Below are positions 34,304 through 44,450 of a stretch of DNA of 64,000 bases, in pieces. The first letter of the stretch is position 1. Every line of letters starts with the position of its first letter. The position numbers and the translations under genes are program-made. The stretch comes from JAJFUE01 sp039683515 (GTDB lineage Bacteria; Sumerlaeota; Sumerlaeia; MVZB01): NCBI GenBank assembly GCA_039683515.1, contig JBDKRG010000056.1, positions 4,336 to 68,335 of the forward strand, written 5' to 3'. The notes below the pieces were generated by a model, which was not told the DNA's origin, searched no databases, and was given only the letters and a program-made list of their open reading frames with translations.

Positions 34304-36202
34304 CTAGCCCAATCGGCCGAACTGGCGGTCGATCTGGTCGCGGGTGAGGAGGAGGGCGGTGGGTCGGCCGTGCGGGCAGCGCAGCAGCTCGTGGGTCTCG
34401 AGGAGATGGTCGAGGAGGCGCTGCATCTCCTCGACGCCGAGGCGGTCGCCGGACTTGACGGCGGCGCGGCAGGCGGCCCGGGCGCAGATCCGCTCGCGCA
34501 GCCGCTGAAGCTCGCGCCCGAGGTTCCCCTGGCCGACGTCGTCGATCAGGTCGCGGATGAACGCCTCGATGTTCATCCCGTCGAAGACGGTCGGGACCGA
34601 CTGGACCATGAACGTGCCGCCGCCGAACGGCTCGACCTCGAAGCCGGCCTCGCGCAGGGGAGCGAGCAAAGGCTCGAGCGCCGCGGCCTCGGTCGGGCTG
34701 AGCTCGATCGAGTGCGGCAGGAGGAGCGGCTGCACGGCGATCGCGCGGGAGGCCGCCTCGCGCATGAATTTCAGGTAGAGCCACTTTTCGTGCGCGGCGT
34801 GCTGGTCGATCAGGATCATCCCGTCGGGGCCGGCCTCGGCAAGGATGTAGCAGTCGGCGATCTGCGCCACGGCGCGCGGCGGCTGGGCAAGGCCGCGCAG
34901 CCGCTCGATGATCGAGGATTCCTCGCCGGCGGCGGGGTCGGCCGGCGGCGACGCGATATATGGGGCCGAAGGCTTGCGGTCGGGCTGCGGCGGGGTCGGC
35001 TGCCCGGCGCCGTACTGCGGCAAGCCGAACCCCGGGGAGAACTCGGTTTGGGCGGGGGGAGGCGTTGAGACTGAAGGGACGCAAGGGACCAAAGGGACCA
35101 AAGATGGGCTGGCCGTGGGGGGCGGGGCGGGTGGCGGCGCGACGGGGGGCGCGGTCTGCGGCGTGGCCGTCACCGCGAGCGTCGGGACGATGTTGGCCGC
35201 GCGGAGGGCCTCGGCGACGGCGCGGTGGACGGCGCCGGCCACCAGCGAGTCCTCGCGGAAGCGCACCTCCTCCTTGGTCGGGTGCACGTTGACGTCGATC
35301 ATGTCGCCGGGCATCTCGATGAGGATCGCGGCGAGCGGGTAGCGCTGGATCATCAAGAGTCCGCGGTAGGCTTCCTCGAGCGCGAACGGCAGCGGGCGGT
35401 GCGCGATCGGGCGGCCGTTGGCGAAGAAATACTGGAAGCGCCTGTCGCGGCGCGTGACGGTCGGGTTCGTGACGGCGCCCCACACGCGCACGTCGTGCAG
35501 CGTGTGGTCGACGTCGATTAGCTTCGCGCCGGCCTCGGAGGGGAGGATCTGCGCGAGGCGGTCGCGCAGCGGCTGGCCCGCCGGAAGGTCAAGGTAGGGG
35601 CGGCCGCGCCAGCGGATCGCGAAGCCGACGTCGGGGCGCGTGAGCGCCTGGCGCAGGATCGTCTGCAGGATGTGGCCCCACTCGCTGACGGCGCTCTTCA
35701 TGAACTTGAGCCGGGCGGGGGTGTTGTAGAACAGGTCGCGCACGACGATCGTCGTGCCGGGGTTGGCGGCGCAGGGCTGCACGGACGGCTCACGGCCGCC
35801 GCTGGCGCGCAGGCGCAGGGCCTCGAGGTCGGCGGGGCGGCGCGTGACGATTTCGATCCGCGAGACGGCGGCGATCGCCGCCAGCGCCTCGCCGCGAAAC
35901 CCGCGCGTCGTCAGGCGCGCCAGGTCGTCGAATTCGGCGATTTTGCTCGTGGCGTGGCGCTCGACCGACAGGCGCAGGTCGGCCTCGCCCATGCCGCAGC
36001 CGTCGTCGCGGATCGTGAAGCTCAGGGCGTCCTCCTCGATCGCGATGTCGAGGCGCGTCGCGTCGGCGTCGAGGCTGTTTTCGATGAGTTCCTTGATCGC
36101 TGCGGCCGGGCGCACGACGACCTCGCCGGCGGCGATCTGGTTGATCAGCCGCGTCGGGAGCCGGTGGATGCGGGACTCGGAAGTGGCGGGCGCCTCGCTC
36201 AT
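34304..36202 (-). CDS. mutL: DNA mismatch repair protein MutL
   Basis: MutL couples mismatch recognition to strand removal. The 632-residue protein has the GHKL ATPase blocks IAAGEVVVRPAAAIKELIEN, DDGCGMG, HATSKI and TRGFRGEALAAIAAVS. A proline-rich linker (about 345-430) leads to the C-terminal dimer/endonuclease domain with DQHAAHE (466-472), ARAACRAAVKSGD and CPHGRPT. In endonuclease-type MutL the motif is DQHAxxExxxxE; the last Glu is Leu477 here, so nicking activity is uncertain. Linker residues 367-379 are encoded by an intergenic-type repeat. MutS is not in the window. Confidence 0.95.
   Translation of the reverse strand: MSEAPATSESRIHRLPTRLINQIAAGEVVVRPAAAIKELIENSLDADATRLDIAIEEDALSFTIRDDGCGMGEADLRLSVERHATSKIAEFDDLARLTTRGFRGEALAAIAAVSRIEIVTRRPADLEALRLRASGGREPSVQPCAANPGTTIVVRDLFYNTPARLKFMKSAVSEWGHILQTILRQALTRPDVGFAIRWRGRPYLDLPAGQPLRDRLAQILPSEAGAKLIDVDHTLHDVRVWGAVTNPTVTRRDRRFQYFFANGRPIAHRPLPFALEEAYRGLLMIQRYPLAAILIEMPGDMIDVNVHPTKEEVRFREDSLVAGAVHRAVAEALRAANIVPTLAVTATPQTAPPVAPPPAPPPTASPSLVPLVPCVPSVSTPPPAQTEFSPGFGLPQYGAGQPTPPQPDRKPSAPYIASPPADPAAGEESSIIERLRGLAQPPRAVAQIADCYILAEAGPDGMILIDQHAAHEKWLYLKFMREAASRAIAVQPLLLPHSIELSPTEAAALEPLLAPLREAGFEVEPFGGGTFMVQSVPTVFDGMNIEAFIRDLIDDVGQGNLGRELQRLRERICARAACRAAVKSGDRLGVEEMQRLLDHLLETHELLRCPHGRPTALLLTRDQIDRQFGRLG
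35074..35103. repeat. GGGACCAAA tandem repeat inside the mutL linker
   Basis: Three 9-bp units (AAGGGACGC, AAGGGACCA, AAGGGACCA) encode, on the minus strand, LVPLVPCVP. Related units occur between genes at 36250-36283 and 39987-40018. The 9-bp period keeps the frame. Confidence 0.75.
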
Positions 36203-36293
36203 CCCGAAAGGCTAAACGATTTGGGGGCGGCGGGCAAGGAAAGCGTGGGAAAAGGACCCAAATGACGAAAATGACCAAAGACAGAAAAGAGAA

Positions 36294-36328
36294 AACCCCG
36301 TGGATGGTGGTGCCAAGTCCACGGGGTT
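36294..36328 (-). terminator. Intrinsic terminator of the SGNH-MBOAT-HDAC operon
   Basis: AACCCCGTGGA (36294-36304) pairs with TCCACGGGGTT (36318-36328). On the minus strand it is followed by TTTTCTCTTTT. It lies just past the SGNH gene stop. Confidence 0.85.
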
Positions 36329-36359
36329 GGTTTTGGATGCCGCCGTCGGCGACGTCGGC

Positions 36360-37538
36360 CTACTTGAAGATCTTCTGGAACTCCGGGTCGTTGACGAGCT
36401 GGTCGGCGATCATGCCGTAGCCGCCGAGGATCGGGTGGCTGGAGTCGGTGTAGATCTCCGTCGGCAGCGGCTCGGGGGCCAGGTAGGGGACCTTGTGGTC
36501 CTGGAGCCATTTCTCCATGCCGGGCTTGATCTCCTGGCGGTAGCGGTCGAGCGCCTTGCCCTTGATCATGTGCTCGTTGTAGGGGCCGACGAGCACGTAG
36601 ACGTTGTTGCCGCGCTCCTGGAGCAGTTCGACGAGCTTGCCGAAGTAGCGCCACTGGTACGACTTGTCGAGCGGCACGAACGGGAACTCGGTCGGCTTGA
36701 TCCGGCGCGCGGTCCAGCTCTTGGCGAGCGAGGGGGCCTTGTCCGGCGGCAGGTCGGGGAAGTCGACGAGCGTCGGCGTGCCGTACGGGTTCTTGATCGT
36801 CCAGGCCGGGATGTCGTCGCCGCCGAAGCAGACCGTCTGGATGTGCTGCACCCAGCCGAAGATCTCGAAGCGGTGCTTGATGGCGATGCCGAGCCGGTCG
36901 TCGATGCCGGTGTCGATGTAGGCCGGGATCGACTCGGTGAGCTGCGGGATGAGCTTGGAGTGGTTGATGCCGCTGAGGGACTTGGTCGTGAGGTCCTCGC
37001 GCGGGGTCGAGATCCACAGCGGGTTGAACGCCAGCAGCACGTTCTTGCCGGTCACGGCCTTGCCGTAATACTTGATCAGGCCGTAGCAGGAGACCGAGTG
37101 GCAGCCGCTGATGCCGAGGTTGGCGAAGTTGGCCGAGGCCATGCGGGTGTTGAGCTGCGCCGAGAGGGTGCTCTCGGGCGGGACGTAGGCGCCCCACATG
37201 ACCGAGTCGCCGACGATCGCGTTGTCGGTGGACTTCATCATCGCGTTAAAGTCGCGCTCGACGCGCCAGTAGTCGCTGCCGAGGTCGAACGGGACGCGCA
37301 TGTTGGGCACGACCTTGACCGGCTCGACAAGGCCCCACACCTTGGGCAGGGCCCACAGGACGGCCAGCGCGATCACGATCGTGGCCAGCCACTGGCGGCC
37401 GGTCAGGCGCATTTCGTTGGAGCCGAACGGGATCCCCTCGCCGCCGAACGGGCCGGAAGAAAGCCGCTTCCTGGGCTTGGCCTCGGGCGCCGGGGGAGGG
37501 GGCGTCGACGTCTGGGTTTCGGGATTGAGTTGGCTCAT
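36360..37538 (-). CDS. SGNH-type membrane-anchored acyltransferase partner (AlgJ/AlgX/DltD-like)
   Basis: A 392-residue protein with a Pro-rich cytoplasmic N-terminus, one membrane helix (about residues 48-68, WLATIVIALAVLWALPKVWGL) and an extracytoplasmic SGNH domain. The catalytic Ser lies in DNAIVGDSVMWGAY and the Asp-His pair in YTDSSHPILGGYGM. Proteins of this design receive acyl groups exported by an MBOAT and pass them to an exopolysaccharide. The MBOAT gene lies 24 nt upstream on the same strand, which supports this. The polymer is not identified. Confidence 0.82.
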   Translation of the reverse strand: MSQLNPETQTSTPPPPAPEAKPRKRLSSGPFGGEGIPFGSNEMRLTGRQWLATIVIALAVLWALPKVWGLVEPVKVVPNMRVPFDLGSDYWRVERDFNAMMKSTDNAIVGDSVMWGAYVPPESTLSAQLNTRMASANFANLGISGCHSVSCYGLIKYYGKAVTGKNVLLAFNPLWISTPREDLTTKSLSGINHSKLIPQLTESIPAYIDTGIDDRLGIAIKHRFEIFGWVQHIQTVCFGGDDIPAWTIKNPYGTPTLVDFPDLPPDKAPSLAKSWTARRIKPTEFPFVPLDKSYQWRYFGKLVELLQERGNNVYVLVGPYNEHMIKGKALDRYRQEIKPGMEKWLQDHKVPYLAPEPLPTEIYTDSSHPILGGYGMIADQLVNDPEFQKIFK

Positions 37539-37562
37539 CGGTTATATCTCCGAGGGTCTTGC

Positions 37563-38948
37563 TCAGTATTGGGTGTAGATGAACTTGGCCGGGGCCTGCT
37601 GGCAGACGAACAGGCAGACGATCATGAGCACGGCCAGCGCCACGCGGACCGGGGCCGGCCGAAGCAGGCCCTGCAGTTTCGAGTTATACAGGAACTGGTA
37701 CGTCCAGATGATCAGGACGAACATGATCGGCAGCATCGGCAGGCGCGGGTCGGCCAGCCATGACGTGCTGAAGATGCGCGAGAAGATCGTCCAGCCGTCG
37801 CCGATTGTCGACGCGCGGAAGAAGATCCACGTGATCATGACGAAGCAGAAGACGAGGAGCTGCTTGCAGAAGCGCGGGACGCGGTCGCGGTAGAAGGGGG
37901 TGCGCTCGGCCTCGCGCGTGATCATGCGGCCGATGGCGTGCAGCGCGCCCCACACGATGTAGGTCCACGCCGCGCCGTGCCAGATGCCCGACAGGACCAT
38001 CGCCACGAAGATGTTGAAATACATGCGCGCGGGGCCCTTGCGGTTGCCGCCGAGCGGGATGTAGAGGTAGTCCTTGATCCAGCTCGAGAGGCTGATGTGC
38101 CAGCGCCCCCAGAAGTCGCCCAGGTCGGTGGCCGTGTAGGGATTGTTGAAGTTGAGGATGACCTTGAAGCCCATCAGGCGCGCGACGCCGCGGGCCATGT
38201 CCGTGTAGCCGGCGAAGTCGAAGTAGATCTGCCAGGTGTAGGCGAATGTCGCCGCGACCAGGCCGGCCGTCGTCGCCGTCGAGGGGTCCGGGTAGATCGT
38301 GTCGACGTACTTGCCGAGCCAGTCGGCCAGGACGGCCTTCTTGAACAGGCCGACGAGGAAGAGCGAGGCGCCGTCGGTGACGTCCTGCATCGTGAGGCGC
38401 GGGACGCGCTCGATCTGGGGCAGGAGGTTGGAGGCGCGCTCGATCGGGCCCGAGAGGATGTTCGTGAAGAACGAGATGTAGGCCGCGAAGCGGATGATGT
38501 TGGTTTCGGGCTTGACCTCGCCGCGGTAGGCGTCGATCGCGTAGCTGAGGCCCTGGAACGTGAAGAACGAAAGGCCGGCCGGCTGGACCGCCCACCGCCA
38601 CTTGGGCAGCGAGCTCAGCAGCGGCAGTTCCAGGTTGAACGCGGCGTTGATGTTCTCGACCGCGAAGTCGGTGTACTTGAAGAAGCACAGGACGAGGAGG
38701 CTCAGCGTGACCGCGGCCGCCAGCCACATCTTCTTGTGGTCGGACTTGACCATCATCCGCACGCAGACGTAGTTGACGACGGTGATGTAGACCATCAGCA
38801 GCGGCAGCCACCAGCCGAGCCAGCCGTAGAACATGAACGAGGCGATGACGAGGAACGAGATGCGCAGCATCGGAAGTTTACGGATGCCGTAAAAGATCAC
38901 GAGAAAGATCGCGAAGAAAATAAAAAAGACCCAGGTGTTGAAAAACAT
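37563..38948 (-). CDS. MBOAT-family membrane O-acyltransferase (AlgI/DltB-like)
   Basis: A 461-residue polytopic protein that moves acyl groups across the membrane for O-acylation of a surface polymer. Family signatures are AGLSFFTFQGLSYAIDAYRG, NILSGPIERA, NFNNPYTATDLGDFWGRWHISLSSW and the catalytic His in LSGIWHGAAWTYIVWGALH. About ten membrane helices are apparent. It lies 8 nt after the HDAC-like gene and before the SGNH partner, so the three genes form one operon. Confidence 0.93.
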   Translation of the reverse strand: MFFNTWVFFIFFAIFLVIFYGIRKLPMLRISFLVIASFMFYGWLGWWLPLLMVYITVVNYVCVRMMVKSDHKKMWLAAAVTLSLLVLCFFKYTDFAVENINAAFNLELPLLSSLPKWRWAVQPAGLSFFTFQGLSYAIDAYRGEVKPETNIIRFAAYISFFTNILSGPIERASNLLPQIERVPRLTMQDVTDGASLFLVGLFKKAVLADWLGKYVDTIYPDPSTATTAGLVAATFAYTWQIYFDFAGYTDMARGVARLMGFKVILNFNNPYTATDLGDFWGRWHISLSSWIKDYLYIPLGGNRKGPARMYFNIFVAMVLSGIWHGAAWTYIVWGALHAIGRMITREAERTPFYRDRVPRFCKQLLVFCFVMITWIFFRASTIGDGWTIFSRIFSTSWLADPRLPMLPIMFVLIIWTYQFLYNSKLQGLLRPAPVRVALAVLMIVCLFVCQQAPAKFIYTQY

Positions 38949-38956
38949 GGCTCGTT

Positions 38957-39976
<1,020 letters not shown>

Positions 39977-39986
39977 CCGCTCTCTC

Positions 39987-40066
39987 AAAGGACCCAAAGG
40001 ACCAATAGGACCAAACGAAAGAGGCCCTTACATCACTTGATTCACCACGGCGATGCAAGGGCCTCT
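39987..40066. terminator. GGACCAAA repeat and hairpin after the SUMF1-like gene
   Basis: Units of AAAGGACC (39987-40018) are followed by AGAGGCCCTT (40020-40029) pairing with AAGGGCCTCT (40057-40066). On the minus strand this hairpin follows the SUMF1-like gene and is followed by TTTCGTTT, a moderate terminator. Confidence 0.6.
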
Positions 40067-40094
40067 CCTATGTTCAAGGCGTGGAAGTCAGCCG

Positions 40095-41024
40095 TTACTT
40101 CTTCGGCTCCTCGACCTTGCGCACGCAGCGGAAGCCCAGGTAGTCGCCGCCGATGCAGCCGTCGGTCTGGCCGGGGAACTCGCCCTGGCGCCACGCCGAG
40201 CGGGCGGTGTTGAGCTCGAACCGGTAGGCGCCGCCGCGGATCGTGAACTGCGGGTTGTCGTTCATCGCCGCGCCGCGCGGGTCGTCGGCCGGGCTGGCCT
40301 TGTAATAGTTGGCGTCATAGACGTCGTTGCACCACTCGGCGACGTTGCCGTACATGTCGTAGATCCCCCACGCATTCGGCTTTTTGGTGCCGACGGGGTG
40401 GGTCTTTTCGGCCGAGTTGGTCTTGACCCAGGCGTAGTCGGCCAGCTTGCTCTCGTTGCCGCCGAAGAACCAGTCGGTGTCGCTGCCGGCGCGGGCGGCG
40501 TATTCCCACTCGGCCTCGGTCGGGAGCCGGTAGCCGTTGGCGTCGAAGTTGCACTCGCCGGTGTCGAGGTTATAGCAGGGGGTCAGCCCCTCGGCCTCGC
40601 TGCGGGCGTTGCAGAACTTGGCGGCGTCGGCCCACGGGATCTGCTCGGCCGGCAGGGTGGGTCCCTTGAACTTGGATTTGTCGATGTTGGTCAGCTTGAT
40701 GTAGATCTCCTGGGCCACCTCGGTCCGGTCGATCAGGAACGGCTTGACGGTGACTTCATGGACGGGGGCCTGGTTGGCTTCGCCGGTGGCGCTGCCCATC
40801 TTGAACTTGCCGCCGGGAAGCTGGACCATTTCCTGGCCGAGCTTGCACTTGACGATCGGCATGGCGGCCTTTTCGGCGGCCGGGGCCGCCGCCTCTTCGG
40901 ACGCCGCGGCCGGCTGCAGCGAGCCGTCGCCGGCGGCGGGAGTCGGGGCCGACTGCTTGTTGCAGCCGTACAAACCGATCAACAGGGCCAGGCTTGCCGC
41001 TGTCGTAAGAAGTCTCATGCTCAT
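40095..41024 (-). CDS. SUMF1/formylglycine-generating-domain lipoprotein
   Basis: A 309-residue exported protein. The signal peptide ends LIGLYGC (lipobox), followed by an Ala/Pro/Glu linker. From about residue 60 it is a FGE-sulfatase (SUMF1-like) domain: VQLPGGKFKMGSATGEANQAPVHEVTV, FLIDRTEVAQEIYI, YRLPTEAEWEYAARAG, GIYDMYGNVAEWCND, FTIRGGAYRF and a C-terminal GGDYLGFRCVRK. Most bacterial lipoproteins of this type are not true formylglycine synthases but binding or regulatory proteins. No sulfatase lies nearby. The ATG at 41024 has AGGAGG 6 nt upstream. Confidence 0.85.
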   Translation of the reverse strand: MSMRLLTTAASLALLIGLYGCNKQSAPTPAAGDGSLQPAAASEEAAAPAAEKAAMPIVKCKLGQEMVQLPGGKFKMGSATGEANQAPVHEVTVKPFLIDRTEVAQEIYIKLTNIDKSKFKGPTLPAEQIPWADAAKFCNARSEAEGLTPCYNLDTGECNFDANGYRLPTEAEWEYAARAGSDTDWFFGGNESKLADYAWVKTNSAEKTHPVGTKKPNAWGIYDMYGNVAEWCNDVYDANYYKASPADDPRGAAMNDNPQFTIRGGAYRFELNTARSAWRQGEFPGQTDGCIGGDYLGFRCVRKVEEPKK

Positions 41025-41135
41025 ATCATTCCTCCTGGTTAAATGAAAAAACCGGTCTATGTTGTTCGAAGCCCGAATCGAATGCAAAGCAATTCGTCGA
41101 TGCGGGTCATCCATGCCGGATTCGGCGAACCCGGC

Positions 41136-42242
41136 CTACTCCGAAACCTTGAGCCAGTCCGGCTCCTTGTTGCTCAGGCTGTCGTGGGTCAGCTGGACGA
41201 AGACATCGGGCGTGTCGCGGTCGAAGACGCAGATGTCCCAGCCCGGGGCCTTCTGGCCGGGGACGTAATAGGCCGGCCTCATGCGGTTGCCGCGAACGCC
41301 GCGGCTGAACGCGACGAATTGGTTGTCGGGCGACCAGTCGGGGTGATAGAGCTCGACCGGGACGATGTCCTTGACCATGTGCTTGTGCTCGCCGACCTTC
41401 GGGATCGCGGCCGAGAAGTCGACCGGCGCGATGTCGATCCACATCAGCTTGTTCTTGTCGGCGACGGCCCACGTGATGCTCTTGCCGTCGGGGCTGACGT
41501 TCGGGCGGCAGCCGAGGATGTTGCCGGTGACCCCTTCGTCCATGTGCAGGATGTCGATGACGCGGTCGCCGTCGACCTCGATGGCGACGATCGACTGGCC
41601 CCAGCCGAACGTCACGACGATGGTGCCCAGGACCCACTTGCCGTCGGCCGACCACGTCAGGTTGAGCAGGTTCTTGAGCTCGCTGGCCTTGGGGGTGGTC
41701 TCCTTGCCGCTCGGGTCGATGAGGCGGATCGTGTCCTTGCCGTCGGTCCACACGGTCGTCTTGCCGGTCTTCATGTCGTAGATCTTAAGGCCCTCGTTGA
41801 TCGTGACCGGCTTGCCGGGGATCGGCGTCTCGAAGGCCAGTCGCGTGCAGTCGGGGCTCCACGCCATCTGGCGGGCGTTGTCGACGACCTTCCTGCGGCC
41901 GGTGCCGTCGGCGTTCATGACCTCGATGCGGTACTGCGCGCCGGTGGTGTTGTCGCAGCACTCGAAGGCGATCATCTTGCCGTCGGGGGAGCACTGCGGG
42001 TAGCTTTCGTTGATGTCCGGGGTGTTGGTGAGGTTCTTCGGGTGGGAGCCGTCGGCGTTGATCGCCATCAGCTCCCAGTTATTGTCGCGGTAGGACTCGT
42101 AGACGATCTTGTCCTTGACGCCTTTGAGCTGCTTGAGCAGCGCCTTTTGCTGCGGCGAATCGTTCTTGATGAGATCGGCCGCGTGGCACATGCCGGTGGC
42201 CAGCGCGAAAACCGCGATCATCTGAAGGAAGCGATTGATCAT
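41136..42242 (-). CDS. TolB-like exported beta-propeller protein
   Basis: A 368-residue exported protein. Signal peptide MINRFLQMIAVFALATGMCHA. The rest is a WD40-like (PD40/TolB) propeller: DNNWELMAINADGSHPKNLTN, SPDGKMIAFECCDNTTG, EVMNADGTGRRKVV, MAWSPDCTRLAFE, PDWSPDNQFVAFSRG. Similar proteins bind partners in the periplasm. It is 111 nt upstream of the SUMF1-like lipoprotein on the same strand and may be coexpressed with it. No Tol genes are nearby, so the name tolB is not justified. Confidence 0.8.
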   Translation of the reverse strand: MINRFLQMIAVFALATGMCHAADLIKNDSPQQKALLKQLKGVKDKIVYESYRDNNWELMAINADGSHPKNLTNTPDINESYPQCSPDGKMIAFECCDNTTGAQYRIEVMNADGTGRRKVVDNARQMAWSPDCTRLAFETPIPGKPVTINEGLKIYDMKTGKTTVWTDGKDTIRLIDPSGKETTPKASELKNLLNLTWSADGKWVLGTIVVTFGWGQSIVAIEVDGDRVIDILHMDEGVTGNILGCRPNVSPDGKSITWAVADKNKLMWIDIAPVDFSAAIPKVGEHKHMVKDIVPVELYHPDWSPDNQFVAFSRGVRGNRMRPAYYVPGQKAPGWDICVFDRDTPDVFVQLTHDSLSNKEPDWLKVSE

Positions 42243-42466
42243 GGCTCGGTCCAATCTGGATGTGGGGATGGTGGGGGCTTCGCCGTTCACGGCGCGGCTC
42301 CAGGCCTTAAAATCTTAAAACGAGTCAGCTCAAGGATTCAAGGGCGAATAGAGCCGCCTTTTTCGGGGTTTATTTGCCTGCACCTGTTGAAACGCGCATC
42401 GGTGAGTTTACTTACGCGGGAATCCATCTGGCGGATCGGGCGGCGGAAACCTGATCGATAGATTTC

Positions 42467-42494
42467 TTGACCCGCGTTTTGCCGGTGCTATACT
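42467..42494 (+). promoter_or_regulatory. Promoter of the HEAT-SWIM retron operon
   Basis: TTGACC (42467-42472), a 16-nt spacer and TATACT (42489-42494), one of the best promoter matches in the window. The 42243-42466 part of this gap shows nothing else I can support. Confidence 0.65.
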
Positions 42495-42541
42495 CGCCGC
42501 TCGAGAGAGTGAGCGACAAAAGTTTTTCGGCAATCGGAATC

Positions 42542-42628
42542 GCCGGCGAGGGCGCCGGCGCCACATTGCGTTTGGCTGTTCGATACCGAATAGCTGTTTT
42601 TTGATGTGGGGCCGGCGCCCCCGCCGGC
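42542..42628. repeat. 25-bp hairpin in the leader of the retron operon
   Basis: Arms 42542-42566 and 42604-42628 are reverse complements at 23 of 25 positions, centred on GGGCGCCGGC. The 37-nt loop contains TTCGATACCGAA, itself self-complementary. It lies between the promoter at 42467 and the start at 42666, so a transcript would carry it. Confidence 0.8.
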
Positions 42629-42665
42629 CATTCAAGCTTTAGAAGACCCAATTGAAAGCGTCGCC

Positions 42666-44450
42666 ATGAGCGGACCGAACGACCAGGCCTCGTCCCTGTT
42701 GCTCGACGAATATTACGCCAACGAGGATCCCCGCTTCGTCGAGACGCTGCGCGGCGTCCATTCGGGGCCGAAACTGGCCGGCCTCGCCGAGCGCTGGAAG
42801 CGCGATCGGCGGCCGTGGGCGCGCGAGCGGATCAAGGAATACCTGGCGCTGCCGATGAACGTGCCGGGCCACGAGCCGGTGGTGAAGCGCCTCTTCAAGC
42901 AGGCCTGGGCCGCCGGCGACGACGAGCTGATGGGGCTGTTCATGGCCGGCTTCGACCGGCTCGTCCGCCGCCGCGTCCGCGCCCGCGGGCAATGGGATCC
43001 CGCCACGCGGCAGATCGTTCAAATCGAAGAGATCCGGGCGCCCAAAGATGTTATCCCGCGGATGAACGGCCGCCGGCGAACCTACCGCAACCCGGCGACC
43101 GGCGAGCTCGCGACCATCGGCGGCAAGCTCGAAATCCCCGGGGGCGGCAGTCTGTTTTCGTATCGCACGCGCGGCTACCTGCGCCGCCGCGCCTGGCGAT
43201 ATTTCCGGCTGCTCGCGGCGCATCAACCCGGCCGCTACTGCGCGGCGGTGGCCGGGGCGCTGGCGCTCTACCGCGACGAGGACGTCGCGAGCGGGATCAA
43301 CCTGCTCGACAACTGGAGCCTGCTGCACGCGCTCTTCCGGCGGTCGCCCGCCCTCGCCTTCAAGATTTCGAACATCGAGCCGGCGCCGGGCCATGCGCTC
43401 GGCGAGCTGGCCGCGGCCCCCGCGTTCGAAAAGCTTTGGGCCGACGGCGCCGCCGGCCCGGTCCTGCTCGACCTGCTCGCGGCGGCGCGGGCGCGCGTTG
43501 TGCGCGTGTCGGCCGTCGAGCTGCTCAGGCGCCACCACGCCGGGGCGCTCGCGGAGCTCCCGCTCGAGCGCGTCTTCGCGCTGCTCAATCACGAGGACGC
43601 CGACGTCCAGCAGTTCGCCGCCGGGCTGTTCAAGGAGCGGCGCGACCTGGGCAAGCTCGGCATCGACACCTGGCTGCGCCTGCTGAATACGGAAAATCCG
43701 CAGGCGCTCGAGCTGCTGTGCGGCGCGATGGAACAGAACGTCGCCACGCAACGGGTTGCGTTCGAGAAGTGCGTCGAGCTCGCATGCGCGCGCCCGTCGC
43801 CGGTCGCGGCGATCGGCCTCAAGTTCCTCGCCGGGCAGGAGATCGGCAACCCCGGGCAGCGGCGCGCGATCGTGGCGCTCGCCGGCATGAAGTGCGGGGC
43901 GCTGGCCGGCAAGGCCGCCGCGTGGGCGCTCGGCATCGCCGGCGGGTCGGAACACTACACGGCCGACGCCATCGTGCCGTTCTTCGACAGCCTGCACGCC
44001 GACGCGCGCGAGCGCGCGTGGGAATGGCTCAATGCCGAGGGATGCCCGGCGGCCGACGACCCCGTGCTCTGGACGCGGCTCGTCGAGACGCCTTACAGCG
44101 AGCTGCGGCTCAAGCTGGTCGAGACGCTCGCGCGCCGCAAAAAGCTCCCCGGCGCGGGGCCCGACCGGCTGACGCCGCTGTGGCAGGCGGTCGTTTTGAA
44201 CATCTTCCGCGGGGGGCGGCAGAAGCGGCTCGCGCTGACGCAGATCAGCGCCGCGATCCTCGACCAGCCCGAAAAAGCCGGCGAGTGGCTCCCGCTGCTC
44301 GCCGCGGCGATCCGGTCGCTGCGGCCGACGGAGGCGCGCGCGGGCCTGGCCGCGATCATGACCGCGGTCGAGCGCGACCCGGGCCTCGCCGAGGCCGTGC
44401 GGCGGCTGTTACCCGAACTCGATCTCAACCCGTCGGAGGTCGTGCCGTGA
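42666..44450 (+). CDS. HEAT/ARM-repeat protein of the retron system
   Basis: A 594-residue cytosolic alpha-solenoid. From about residue 180 to the end it reads as helical HEAT-like repeats, for example LPLERVFALLNHEDADVQQF and AADDPVLWTRLVETPYSELR with LKLVETLARRKK. Residues 1-170 include basic segments (RLVRRRVRARGQW, MNGRRRTYRNPAT) that could bind nucleic acid. No enzyme motif is seen. Its stop overlaps the start of the SWIM gene as GTGA, so the two are translationally coupled. With the SWIM protein and the retron RT downstream it matches the ARM/HEAT accessory protein of type XIII retrons. Confidence 0.75.
   Translation: MSGPNDQASSLLLDEYYANEDPRFVETLRGVHSGPKLAGLAERWKRDRRPWARERIKEYLALPMNVPGHEPVVKRLFKQAWAAGDDELMGLFMAGFDRLVRRRVRARGQWDPATRQIVQIEEIRAPKDVIPRMNGRRRTYRNPATGELATIGGKLEIPGGGSLFSYRTRGYLRRRAWRYFRLLAAHQPGRYCAAVAGALALYRDEDVASGINLLDNWSLLHALFRRSPALAFKISNIEPAPGHALGELAAAPAFEKLWADGAAGPVLLDLLAAARARVVRVSAVELLRRHHAGALAELPLERVFALLNHEDADVQQFAAGLFKERRDLGKLGIDTWLRLLNTENPQALELLCGAMEQNVATQRVAFEKCVELACARPSPVAAIGLKFLAGQEIGNPGQRRAIVALAGMKCGALAGKAAAWALGIAGGSEHYTADAIVPFFDSLHADARERAWEWLNAEGCPAADDPVLWTRLVETPYSELRLKLVETLARRKKLPGAGPDRLTPLWQAVVLNIFRGGRQKRLALTQISAAILDQPEKAGEWLPLLAAAIRSLRPTEARAGLAAIMTAVERDPGLAEAVRRLLPELDLNPSEVVP

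Noticed and set aside
40095..41024. True formylglycine-generating enzyme
   Set aside because: The protein is a lipoprotein and no sulfatase is near; the fold alone does not prove the activity.
41136..42242. tolB of a Tol-Pal system
   Set aside because: Only the propeller is similar; no tolA, tolQ, tolR or pal is present.
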